This document shows positions 22,801 through 34,700 of a DNA stretch of 64,000 nt, piece after piece. The DNA is from Phytoseiulus persimilis (taxonomy: Eukaryota; Arthropoda; Arachnida; Mesostigmata; Phytoseiidae), in contig CM075104.1 of the NCBI GenBank assembly GCA_037576195.1, positions 12,044,211-12,108,210 on the forward strand, written 5' to 3'. The position numbers were made by a program, and so were the translations under genes. The first letter of the stretch is position 1. Every line of letters begins with the position of its first letter. The notes beneath the pieces were generated by a model, which worked only from the letters and a program-made list of their open reading frames with translations, ran no database searches and was not told the origin of the DNA.

Positions 22801-25351
22801 AGCTTCGCCTTGTCTCGATAGTCCACCCGGGGTTTCGTGGCGAGATATTTCTTGAATTTCGTCAGGTCTTTGAACGCTTTCTGATACTGGGGGTTGCCGG
22901 CGTAGCTGAGCTGTGCGGGTCGCATGCCGAAGTGTATGATCTCGGGGAACTCGGTCGCTTTCTCGAGCGAGTTCTCCCTGTCGAGCTGATCCACCCTCAT
23001 CGAGCACGGTTTCATCCCAGGTTGGACTACGATCTGCGCTTTGACATTGGTTTCGACGTAGTCGATGTAGTCGTTGTCGGAGAGCCTGACGAGCCGCGGT
23101 ATCGCCTCCGGCGGGACCAGCGGCTTGCTGTTTCGCAACAAATGGTGGATGACGTAGTTGAGCGAAAGCAACTCTTTGCCCTTCTCGACGAGGGGTCGAA
23201 CGAATCTGGGCATCAAATGAAACTGGGGGCAGCCGCCGACCTGGTCGTTGAGTTTCCAGTTGACGTCGACGAGCTCGAGAATCTCCTTGAATAGATACTC
23301 CGTCAGGAGATCAAGACCGCCCACGGTGAAATTGTCGGGGCACTCTTCCGGAATATACGCGATCAGGTATTCGATATTATATCGGATGATCCGGCACGAG
23401 GGCAAGTTCTCCGGGAGTTTGTAGTGGGAGAACAACGAGAACCCCTCGAAAATGTATTCTTGCTTATCGTGTTTGATCACGGTAGGAAATTTCTTCAGGA
23501 CGAAGTTCGTCTTGGGACTGATGAAAATGCGGTAATGATACAATTTATCCGAGTTGTTGGAGTTCGGATCACATGAAGGCTGCGGAGCTGTTTCTCCCGG
23601 GAAACAATTGTGACGAATGCCAGACCGTCGGGATTTAATGCTGCAGCGACAGAGCGGACCGTCGTTCATCTGGAACAGGAGACAAACAGATTGAACCGAT
23701 TGCGACAGAGCCGGGAACGAGCTTCTGTCTGCATTCCGTTATCAAAGTAAGAGTCTCACCTCCCCGGAATCATTGAACCAGAGCTCTTCGTGCAGGCGAT
23801 ACGGATGCTGCTTCTTCATTTCGAGCTCCGTTAGATTTTCCTCGTCGTCTGAGCTGCACCAGTCGCTCTCTGAGCTGCTATCGCTGTCGTCACTGGTGAG
23901 TACCAATACTGGTTTCGTGTACTTCTGGTCATGTCGGTGATGCATGACTTTCGGTTTCTTCTTGAAGTGCATGCAGATGTGGGGTTTGCGTTTTGGGCGT
24001 TCGTACGGCTTCTGGGTGGCTTTCGCTTTTTGGTTTCGCTTCAGGAGCGTCTCGTCAAACTCTTCGAGCATTTTGTTGAAGCGCTCAGTTCCGTAGCTCA
24101 TACTCTGCGGCAAAGAAACTCCGTTGATGAGTCCGTTCGCAGACGTTTCAAGACCTGATCGCCGCTATAACTCTCTGATACTCACGTCTTGTCGTTTGAA
24201 GAAAACCTCCGCGGCTAGACACCTGGTATAATTGGCGATTTCCATACGATAATCCTCCTCCGACAGCTCGGGCACCTTCTCACTCTCGTCTTCGGACGAA
24301 TAATTATCTGACGAGAAGCGGAGATCATCGGTGGCTTTGTCCGTCGCGGACTTTTTGTCTCGGCTACTCTCCTCTTTCGAATCTTTCTTGGAACGGGCCT
24401 CAGTGCTCCTGGATGGACTCCTCCGGGAATCCTTCGTTCGGCCGTTCCTGGACCTGTAAGCGGCCGGAGGAGAAAAACTCCTCCTCCGACGATAACGGTC
24501 TCGGCTCCGACTCCGACTCCTTGTTCTCTTCGATGGAGGCCTGCTCCGAGAGGACGGGCTTCTCGAACGTCGACGCCGCTGGGTGCGATCGTCATCTAGC
24601 CTCCTGGGAAACGATTCGGATGCTAAAACCTTTTCGCAAGCGTCGCGTCATTTGCGGTGAGGGTCTCGTCCCGAAAGGATCTCCAATGAGCGGACTCAGG
24701 AGGAGTCAAGAAGGAGAGTGCTGACTTTGAATCGACTGAGAACATCGCCTGGACCTATCTAAGAGCTCACTTGTTATCGTCGTATTTGCTGCTAGTCGAC
24801 CTGCAACGGTCATCCAGATTGTGCTTCATGGTGCTTTCAGATTGGGAGCGAGAACTCGACGGGATCACAGGTGCCGCAGGGTACTTGGCTTGATTGGTTT
24901 CGAAATTTTGGCTGCTGTGACCGTATCGCGTCGAGGGACAGACGAGCATGGGAGACGGGGCAAGGTTCGCGGAGTTCGCCGCCGATTGCGGGACCTGAGG
25001 CCACGGCAGGAGTGCGTTTGGAACGGGGGCTGGAGCAGAGTCGGTTCGTTGTAGGAATGCCGCATTCGAGATCGCAGGATCCGGCTCCTCGTGTATGAAG
25101 AGCTACTTACGCAGAGTTGGACGGAGCGGCAGCATGTTGTTCATGAGGTTCATCGCTCCTTGGTAGTAGGCTTGCTGGAGGATCGTTGCGTAGCCGGGAA
25201 TGTTCATAGGCACCTCCGGGAGCACCATTGGTGGGACTTGAGGGAGCATCGTGAAAGGTGTTCCCGGAGGAGGAATGCCCAAGGGATTGATGACCGATGG
25301 GTGAGCTCCGTAGAACGGAGCGTTCCCGTCCTGAGAGACGTTATTGTACAT
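19860..25351 (-). CDS. Drosha: Drosha, Microprocessor RNase III
   Basis: Eleven exons on the minus strand: 25351-25111, 25029-24771, 24603-24186, 24104-23760, 23669-22572, 22480-22342, 21572-21352, 21237-20858, 20757-20594, 20461-20098, 20007-19860. They give about 1258 aa; human Drosha has 1374. Drosha with DGCR8/Pasha cuts primary microRNA hairpins in the nucleus. The order is a Pro-rich N terminus ([17 protein letters not shown]), an RS-rich segment ([16 protein letters not shown]), an acidic stretch, and the central domain ([44 protein letters not shown]). RNase IIIa follows ([10 protein letters not shown] near 861, [13 protein letters not shown] near 937), then RNase IIIb ([10 protein letters not shown] near 1037, [17 protein letters not shown] near 1110) and a dsRBD ([17 protein letters not shown] onward). 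Both catalytic Glu/Asp sets are present. The ATG at 25351 is the first in-frame one in that exon. An acceptor at 25370 would add six residues, and upstream exons may exist, so the N terminus is uncertain. Confidence 0.95.
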
Positions 25352-26827
25352 CTGGAACGATTCGTGGATCTGAATTACAGGACCGCTTTCTCGAAGGGAG
25401 CGCTGATCGTCTCATTCCGTCCCCTCCTGACCATGGTGGCCAAGGTCCAACGCAGCGGTGGCCCGGAACGGATTTTGTTCTTTGGGCTTCCGCGCGAAAA
25501 TCACCAGTTAAGTACAACGGTGCTTCCAGATCGGGAGTTTTCCTCCGGAGGAACTCTATGCCGGCCTGGAGTCCGCAGCGGAGCTGCTTCCAACATCGGA
25601 CCCATCCTCGCAGGGATTCCACGCATCTCCGACTTCCCTGCTTCCAATTGATGTCGCGGGAAACCAAGTTCCGGAAATTCCTCCACATTCAGGAGCGCTC
25701 ACAGGAGCTCTCTCCTCCCCGGTCGTCCTCGATGTCCTCATTTCAAGTCGAGTTCTCGTTATGCTCCCGTCACGCGTCGCGAAGAAAACCTCAAAGGATC
25801 CCCACTATTGGATCGCGTTGAGGTCCCTCAAACCCTACCTTTGAATCAGGCGTGCGTTCGAATAAAGATGCACTCTCGAACGAAAGTTCGCGGCTAGTTC
25901 CTCATGTGGACAGGGACCATATCACAGTGATGAGACAGCTCAGCTCTGAAGACAGCTGAATTGTGCACGGCGATCCGGAATCGAACAAGCGACACAATAG
26001 AGAACACTGCTCACGACGAGAGGGATAATCAACAGTCGTCAGCTACGAGCGCAGGAAAGAGCTCGCCCGCCAAATTTCAAACTTTGTCTGTACGAACGGG
26101 CGCTCCTGAGTTTCTAATATTTCCAACGGAACTCATGACTGAGGCTTCTCAGGCGCAGCCAATCGCCGGCTTTTCCCGTGTTCGATACTGGAACGAGAGG
26201 AAAATACCGGCTTTGGTCTCTGTGCAGCAATGGTTCGGCGAGAGAGTCAAAGGAAATTTCAATTCATCCCCGAATCGAAAAGCTCCCACGGTTGTCGTAG
26301 TCTCCGCTGAATGTCTATCCACCAGATGGGTAAGCGAGACACAATTCCATTTTCAGCGGGATTGGTGGATGGAGAGAGGTCACACCAAGTCCGTCATCTC
26401 TCGAGCTGGGCTGGCCCGGGACCAGTGTCGGCGCCAGCCCCAGGCTGTGACGGCTCGAGCCTCATATTTCCCAGGGTCTGGATATTTTTTCCTGATTTCC
26501 ACCGACAGTTTCAGAATTTCTGAGTCGTTGCCCAGCTTGGGAATGGCTGCTTCCCGCGACACAGGCCACGCGAAGCGTCGAAAACCGCGGCGGTGACGAC
26601 AGCAACAACGACGACGCTCAGCCTCATGGGAGAAAAGGCTGGCGCCGCCGCTGCTGGTCCCGAATTCCACATTCGATGGATATCGATCGTTTGGGATTGA
26701 TTCCAAGGTCGTTCGAGTCACACTTCGGGAACCTTCCCGCCTCGCTTCCGATCAGGAGGAGGAATATTTCCAACGGAGGAGAATCTTTGTTCGATCTCTG
26801 GAATTGGAGAGCCCAGAGGCAAAACGT

Positions 26828-27036
26828 CGCGACTCCAAAGTTATGGAAGTCAAGTTGTCAGGACGAAATTCATCGAACCGAGTTCCGACAACATTATTTG
26901 CGCTTTCCTCGGCAACGCAAAAAGTGGAGGGGAAGGAGGAGTGGAGGGTTTCCTAAGAAAACGCAAGATAACGTTACCGGGAATCGGTTCGATGAATTTC
27001 TGACTGACAGCTCGACTTCCGAAAATTCAGAGTCGC
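26828..27036. repeat. Imperfect inverted repeat (hairpin)
   Basis: The left arm (26828-26911) and right arm (26952-27036) are reverse complements over about 84 bp, with a 40 bp spacer. The exact 16 bp core is GAAATTCATCGAACCG (26865-26880) against CGGTTCGATGAATTTC (26985-27000). Flanking blocks also match (GACTTCC, GAGTCGCG, GAAAGCGCAA/GAAAACGCAA). It is not related in sequence to the inverted repeat at 18.2 kb. It could be a small foldback element or a hairpin-RNA source. Confidence 0.75.
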
Positions 27037-27442
27037 GCGTGTTGCGCTTTTAACCGTTTGCTCAGTGCGCTCGGGGATGGAACGAGGAAGCATCGCACGA
27101 GGAGAAGGCGTTCGAGCTTTCAATTATACCTGGCCGGCCATTCCACGCTATGGATGCATGAACGGCCCGGCACAGCTTGTGGACGAACGAATCGTCCCAA
27201 CAGCATAGCTTCTTCCGAGTGGGTCCCGAGAATCTTCGCGTTTCCAGGTCGATCTCCAGCGCTGGTCCCATAGGATCAGTCTAGCAAGCTGCTTTGGACA
27301 ACGAACCCAACCCGATCTCTCTTTTCGCTCATGGGCATTTTACATCGAAACTCTGAGTTGCATGCGAAATCGCATGTTCAAGATCAGAGCTTCGAACTAA
27401 GAGGCGAAGCACAGAGGGGGGAGTGCTCTGGTACTTGGGATG

Positions 27443-28023
27443 CAGTGGCGTAGCGAACCTTCATGGTGCCCGGGGCGGATTTGATGCCCCCCTCTCTTTT
27501 TGGGGTATTTTTGTGTGTCCTGAAACACAAAATATGATCATCTGAAATGGAGATCTTCAGGGAAATAGAGACAATTTGCGCGAGCTGACCCGAATGTGAG
27601 CAACTAGAATATTACATGAGCAACTGGTTCACCTATTCTTGAAGAGTTATTTGCTTCGCCCCTGGAACTGCGAATCTTCTATTGACTCCCCGAAGTCAAC
27701 CTCATCCGTGATGGACATCTCGATAGGTAGGACAGCGAGGTTTGTCAACTTCGTTTGCTCGATCTCTGGTCCGAGGCAGAAAAAAAAAAAGAACTCAGCG
27801 TTGCCTCTCGATCAGGAAGGAGGACGAAAATTATATGGTGGTTCGTCAATAGGGTGAAAAATCAGATGCATCGATCGGACTTCGCCCCCACTATGAGGAT
27901 ACCGGGAAAATATCTACGTGGAAGAGCTTAGAAACTCGAATGTGATAGGCATGGAGAGGCATTCTGATGCCCCCAGCGACCTGATGCCCGGGGCGGACCG
28001 CCCCCCGCCTCGCTACGCTACTG
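27443..28023. mobile_element. Non-autonomous hAT-type MITE
   Basis: A 581 bp element. The left end is CAGTGGCGTAGCGA; the right end, read in reverse complement, is CAGTAGCGTAGCGA. The subterminal parts share GCCCGGGGCGG boxes. It is flanked on both sides by the identical 8 bp TTGGGATG (27435-27442 and 28024-28031), a perfect target site duplication. Eight-bp duplications with CAGNG-type tips are typical of hAT transposons. There is no transposase frame inside, so it must have moved in trans. The intact duplication suggests a fairly recent insertion. Confidence 0.9.
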
Positions 28024-28567
28024 TTGGGATGATCCTGGACTCGTCGGGTTGAGTCGAGGGAATCGAGTTGTGGGTTTCGAGATTCGTCCGTTCTTGGCGG
28101 CTTCCGAATCTAGAATTTCCCAAGATCGCGCTCGAGTCGTCGCAACGGGGGCCGGGGGAGAACTGAGGTAAGACAATCAATCGAAGGTTCGCTATCGACG
28201 TTCTTGATCCTCTTCGAGGCTTTCGAGGCAATTATTTCGGAGTTCCGTCGTCTGGAAACAATCAAAGGAGTTTCCCCACCATGCCGGGCTGTGAGATGGG
28301 AGTGAACTGCACCGAGCAATCTACGATGAGCGCCAGCTTCCCTGAGAACAGTGGGGGACTTGCCAGGATGTGGAGTCGGTGCGGACAGGCCCGGCGTACG
28401 AAAGAGAATGACGTGATTCGCGCTCCGCATCGACGAGTCCGGTCAGGATAATGTGGACGCTGGTCGGACGTTGAGCAGCATCGCGGACGGCATGCTTCCG
28501 ATGTGGCATCCGGGTCCCGTCTCGCATTGCTTTGTGTAGTGCGGTGCAGTGTTAGCTGAACTGCACT

Positions 28568-28660
28568 GGGTCTATCTGTTCGCCCGTCTGTCCCTTCGTC
28601 CGTCCGTCGCTCGGTCCAACCGTCTGTTCGTCCCCGCGTCTATCTATGTGTGTTCAGAGC
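28568..28660. repeat. Degenerate TCTG/TCCG pyrimidine-rich tract
   Basis: Runs of TCTATCTGTTCGCCCGTCTG and related TCCGTCCGTCGCTCGG units look like a decayed tetranucleotide repeat. They sit inside a 91-codon open frame (28549-28824), which is therefore probably not a real gene. Confidence 0.5.
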
Positions 28661-31637
28661 TCCCCACCCAGCGTCTCGTGAAGCGTGAAGTGTGCACCGT
28701 GCTTCAGATGACGCTCGCCTGGAGGCGCTGTCGTCGCTCTGTCGGCCACTTCTGCTTCTGGGACGTCAACACGGTAAGAGCCGCAACGCCGAACACCAAA
28801 GCTGTCGGTTCCATCTTCAGCTGATACGAAGAATACATTCAGCAGTTCATATTGGAAACAGCTTGCAGTGGACAACCAGGATAAGATAGAAGTCCTCGGA
28901 GTTTCATCGACGAGTGGTACGTAGTGCAACGGAGTTCTGTGCCCGGAGGGTTCTGGTGCCCCGCTGATGTGATTCCGGAGGGAGAATCAGTGCTATCATG
29001 GACATCTACGAAGTGCAACTGTGTGCTCCGGAAAGGATTACTGGTTCTGTGCTCTGAGTGCTTTCCGAAACAGAAGACGAATTCTGCTCTCGCGTCGTGA
29101 ACGGGCGCTGTCCCGTGGTTCGAGCCGCAGCTAAAGCCTAGCGTTTGATTCCTTACGGAGGCAGTGGATGACGAATCTAGCGGAGCTCTTGCCTGCGAAT
29201 TTGCCTTCTTCATGTTCGAAAGTCTCCCTTCTCTTCCTCTTTGCGAATCTTCGAGAGAGATGAATCGCTGAGGCTCACATTTCTACAAGGAACCCGGGAT
29301 CGTCGAACAAGTTGAGACCAGTTTTGACAGCTTGTTATCAGGGGCTGTTTTCCCAGCTTCCCGCATGGCACTCGGTCAACCTTAGAAGTACGAGTCGCGA
29401 CGGAAGCGTTATGATCATTCAGCGAACTTTCCGACGGAGCATCCGAAGTTTGAGGGATTCCCATCATCGGTCTACTGCTGTAAAAACCGGAGGAAATATT
29501 TGGATGCTATATCACTCAGCTAGTCGTCACTCAATCTGTAGCTGCGTCTCGTGAGATTTCTCTGACCGATGGTCCAGTTCAATGCGTTTTGCCTTGAAAG
29601 TTCTCGATTTGAAATCTACCGAATCCAACGATCGAAGTCAACAGTGCTCATTCTCATATTTTGATCTGATTGCGAACAGCGGGCTCAGGAGCACTCTGGG
29701 AGGTCCGATAGTCGTGGGGTCTCATTTTAGGTGGTAACAAACCTGATATCCATCTCACTAATAATCTCTCCGAGCAGTTGGTCACCATGCGACTCCTGAG
29801 GACAATCTACAAGTAACAAAGACCAGGTTAGTTCTCATTTGATTTGACAGAAGAGGGCCATCAGATATGGGGGGACAGCAGAACCATTGCCGCTCTAAAG
29901 CGGGCTCATGCGAGTTCCCGGAAATTATCATGGCCTGGATGGATACTGAATGTCGTCCGAAACAGAGCACGCGATGTGCTCGAGGAAGATCAGCCTTAGA
30001 TAGTTCGACCATGTTTGGGGTGATTCCCTCTATGCGTTCAAGTGTTCGATTCTGTCACAGTCCCTCATCTTCCGCTGATAGTTCCTCGGTCGGAACATTA
30101 TAGAGCTTGCCGTTCGGACCGGGAACGGGGATTGCTGTCCATTCATGTGTTTCTGGCGTGGACATGGCCGGACTTCAACGCGGTTGACAAGAGCCGATGG
30201 TCTCGATCGAGTTCCTAACTCGGATCCTCGTCGTCACGAGCCTATTCAATCGTACGGTCTCTCAGCTCCGATTAAAGCGGCACCACCAGCCTCTTTCGGA
30301 ATTGAGCTCTTTCAAAATCGATTTTTCGTCTTTCGACGATGAACATGATGGCCCGATTGAGTTCCAACGATCACTTGACATCTACAGATAACCGACAGCT
30401 GTGATCTGAGCCTTATTCAGTCGACACATGTTCAGGACTACAGATTTGTTGTGAGCTGCCACCTGATACGATGCCGCTCTCGCAAACCCATCAACTGATT
30501 CCTGAGTTAGCAGGGTTGTTGCTAGGAGTTACTCGAATGCCAAATCGAGTGCCAATCGATCGAGTCCCTGAAAATTGATCGGAAAACTCCGCGCTAGGGA
30601 GACCTGTTTCGGCGTCGGCCGATATAATGACAATCCCGCGCAGCGTTACTCATAAATTCTTATCATGATGCAGGTTGGGCTCGATCCGAAGCGGGAGAAA
30701 CAACGAGGCGATATGTAGTTTTTATGAGCCGATGTACCATCATTGGTGTACCTAGTACGAAGAGCGAAGACGCAGGGGTGCAAGCGACAGTTTTCGCCTC
30801 GAGCCGCGGTGCTCCGAATTTAACACGACGACTGCGCGGCGCGATATGAAGTTAACTAAACGGAGCAGTCGGCTGGTGTTTCAACGCGTGTTCCTGTGAA
30901 CCGTCTGGAGGAAAAATGTGTGAACTCTTTCGCTTCGGAATTTGGGCCCGCTCCTCCTTACAGCCCTAAGAAGTCGGACTTTCTCGCCACGACCACTCCG
31001 AGCTCTGTTGTCAAGTCCACGCGGTGACGCTTGGGCTTCCGCCAGGGCCTCCCGATGTTCACGCGCGAGACTTGCGATTCTTCGGTTTTAATTTGGATTC
31101 GAGCCGCTCTGTTGAGAAGCAACGTCGCTTCCTAGCATTGTCTTCTAAATTGGCGTATTCTACATCTCCGCTCGGACCGTCGGCCCAGTAGCTGGCGTGT
31201 CGGCTTAGTTGACACTTTGACGGCACAGGCTTGCAACAGTAGTCGCAACTAAGAAGGGGAGGAATGTGACACCGTTTAGCCTGGAGGCATCGCGCACTTC
31301 TTCCGTCGTTTTTTCTTCTCCCGTGAATGAAAACGGCACCCGAGCTGGAACGCTGCTCTTCTGGCTGTCATTAGGCGTTTGTGGAACGTTGTGACATCTG
31401 CCCGCGGTGCCGGCGCAGTGTTACAGAACAAGGGCATCCAGTGTACGCAGTCACAGCTCAAGATCAAGAAAAGCAACGGGAAAGTCGCGGCTGAAATGTA
31501 TAGCGTTTGCGGGGGCGGTTGTTTGCAATCGACAGAGTCGCCTGACAGACAGTAGCCGGCGACGAGTGCCGGCGACAACGGGAAGAGGATCATTCACGCG
31601 CCTGTATGCTCACGCAGCAGTGCGGGTTGCCGTTTTC

Positions 31638-31722
31638 CTCCTCCCCTCTCTCTCTCCCACTCCCTCTCTCTCTCTCACACACTCCCTCTCTCTCTCTCGC
31701 GCCCCCTCTCTCTCTATCTTCC
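31638..31722. repeat. CT-rich microsatellite
   Basis: Four blocks of (CT)n separated by short CC/CACA/GCGCC interruptions. Its translation is the low-complexity Ser/Leu run in the overlapping frame 31407-31748, which is an artefact. Confidence 0.9.
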
Positions 31723-34700
31723 TTTCATCCTCGGATCGTTCGAAATAACTGATTCTCTCATACACGTCAGGATGACTGGGGATAGCTGGGAGCGGACAAA
31801 GGATATTCCCAGATGGGAATATCCCGGCTCCTGCACGAGTTTTCGATGGTCGCGGTTTGAAGGTCTCGGCGCTCCCAATATGAGGTCATGTAGTGATGCG
31901 AATTGACTGGATCCTTACAATAGATCCCATTCATGAAACGAGAACGAATGTGAGCGTCAGGTGCGCCGTCAGTCCTCTCGAAGAGAGGGGAGACACGAAG
32001 AAACTTCCGTGAAGATAGCGAGGTCACCAAACGCTGGCCAATATCCGAAGTAGTCATTGGACGAGCGAATGAGGCGCGCTGGAATTTTCTGTGCGTATTG
32101 TCACCCAAACATTGTTTGGCCTGGTAGCCGAAAAGTCACCCGAATCCGTTCAGCTAGTATGAAGCGAGCCAACCACTACCATCTGCGGATATCCTACGGA
32201 ACCCGTTCGTCGACAGTGGCTCAACCGGAAAACCGGATGCAAAAACTACTGATCAGAACCGGTGGGGAACGAGGGATAGAAATGCATCTGACTCTTCTGA
32301 TTCGGAAACAGGGCCCGAGAAGATATTCATATGCGGGCTAGCTCTACGGTGATTTTTTCAACGTTCACTGCCGAGGCACCGCGAGGAAATTCTCGCCAAT
32401 CTTTTCGTAGTAGATCATCACCTGTCGGGGCCCTGCATATCGTATGCATGACCCTCGACGGGCGGAAAACTGTCCTCTAACCGTCTTGCGAAATCCCGGA
32501 TTCCGGCCTCACGACGCTTGTCGAGTGCCAAGACTCGACTGAATCCACCAAATCTCTGTAGGCTCAATCTACCCAATTTCTGAACCCAGAAATTCGTGGG
32601 TGGCCACGACAGGCGATGGGCATATGGCTCCGGCGATCAAGCATTTCGTCCATTTACTTGTGGTCGAGTGAGTCACTTCTTCGAAGATTCCGTCGTTTTT
32701 CGGGCAAAATGCGACATCGGGTCGAACGCAACTCCAGTCTGCTCTGCTTTCTCATCGCCTCTGTCTTTCGAATGATTCGAGGTGATCTGAAAGTTGAAGC
32801 GATTCGTCGGCTGTCAAAATTTACTGGCTCATTTCACCGAATGAGGAGTATTTGGCGGGGAGTACTTGAATCCCCTCTTGGGTCAACCCAGCCACGACTG
32901 CAAGTGGGCGGACAGCGACTCGTTTCCGCTAGGAATTCCGTCGGGAGATACTCTTCGATTGCTCCGAACTGAATTATTGAATCATCGCTTCGAACATCGC
33001 GGCTGCCACCAAAGCAGCATTTGTTCGATCGCTCGCGCGCCTACATCGATAAATTCGATTCAGTTGAATTCAGTCTACGCGACATATGCGTCCGCAATGC
33101 AAACTCGTTGACCCGGGTCTGCTGCATGCGTCACTACACCTCATTCGGGATCGGATGGAACTCGCTTCGAATTCTCAACAATCATTTCGGAATGATCGAC
33201 GAAAGCCAACGCGTGCCACCGAAACAAAGTATCTTGGTTTCCCGTTGCCGAGGTGGCATCCGATTGATCCGGAATCTATTGGCCCGAGACTCGGTGGCCC
33301 AAAGTTCATTCGGACAGAAATTCTCTCTCCAAATTAGACCAAATCGGAATCGGGCAGCCTCCTGTACCAAAATCACCCCCGCAGCTGAATTCGATAGCAC
33401 GATAACAAAGCTTCGCACTCGAGATATTGTCTCACGTGGTATTCCAGAGCGCTTCCGATTGCCGTCGTCACATCCCCTGGGCTCGTAGACTTCGCTGATC
33501 ATCAATATCGTGACATTCTGAGGCCCCTATGCGGGCGCTATCATGTAGAAGAAGGCCAAGAGCACGACATCAATCTCATTGCTCTCCTTCTGTGTCTGCT
33601 CGATCATAGATTTGAGAACTTCAAATTCATGAGTCTCGACAATGCGCCACAAGAGCACACGGGATTCTCACATTGAGGTATCTCGTTCACGGCCCATAAG
33701 ACTCAAACTACCCAGGAAACTGAGCTTTGAAGAGGTTTTCGTCATGGAAAATCCGCTCGAATGGAGGGAGAGAATTCCCATGTACGTGAATTTCTGGCAA
33801 GCCCAACGCTTGCGGGACAATCGGCGGTGTGCTTCGGAAGACCCAGTTCTCTCGGCGAAGGTTGTCGGGGATTCCTGGCTTCCTGACTGAATCCCGGCAT
33901 TTGTTCTGAGCGATCCCCTCTGGGACCGACTGTCCCCTTCGGAACCTTCTTCAGCTTGATTTGTCCGCCGTGGGTGTCATGCAAGCGGGCGTGCGATGCA
34001 CGAAGAACCTAATTACCGTCGAGAACTTCAGCCGCTCGTGACTTTGGCGTCTGCTGGATAACCGTCGCTGGTTCGCGATCTTGGTCTTGCCGTTCACTCG
34101 GGAATCGTTCGAAAGTAGAAGGTTCCCTCAGCCGGCAAAGACGATGAACGGCACACAGGCTGATGCAGAATCTACAGTGGGTTATTCCGAAATCTTCATG
34201 GGAACTCACATCGTCGTGCCTCGGACGAATTTCCGACGCCGAAAGTCTTTGCCAAACGCTCAAATTGCGGAATGCAGAACAGCGCTCGCACCCCGATTCC
34301 CCGCTGTGCGAACTCCTCTGGAGGGAAACGTAAACATAAGTTGAAGAAACCCACATCCGGAGGTTTGCTCTCGGAGAAGCCCGAGAAACTCGAAATTGTA
34401 CCGTTCAATCGACTCTGAGTCCAGTCATTGCGACTGTACGTCGCTGAATTATTGAATCGCCCCACAAGAGTCGAGCAGCCCTGGGGAGGACAGTTTGGGA
34501 AAACGTTTGACAAGGGGTCGTAAGTTACGTCTAGTCGTAACCCCATCGAGTCCATGCTCTAGCTTTATTCTGATATTGGCGACCGAGCTCCATCTTCGCG
34601 ATCTTCTCCGAAAACCTGATAAGCGGGAACTGACGCTCTGGAGGTTTGCTTCCGCTCGTGAGCTGTTCGCCGGCGTACCAACACGAGACTAACGTGACCT

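Noticed and set aside
22411-23294. Long frames on both strands over the central Drosha exon (198 aa - and 176 aa +)
   Set aside because: Both are frame or strand shadows of the 1098 bp Drosha exon.
31407-31748. 113 aa ORF with a Ser/Leu-rich tail
   Set aside because: The tail is a translated CT microsatellite.
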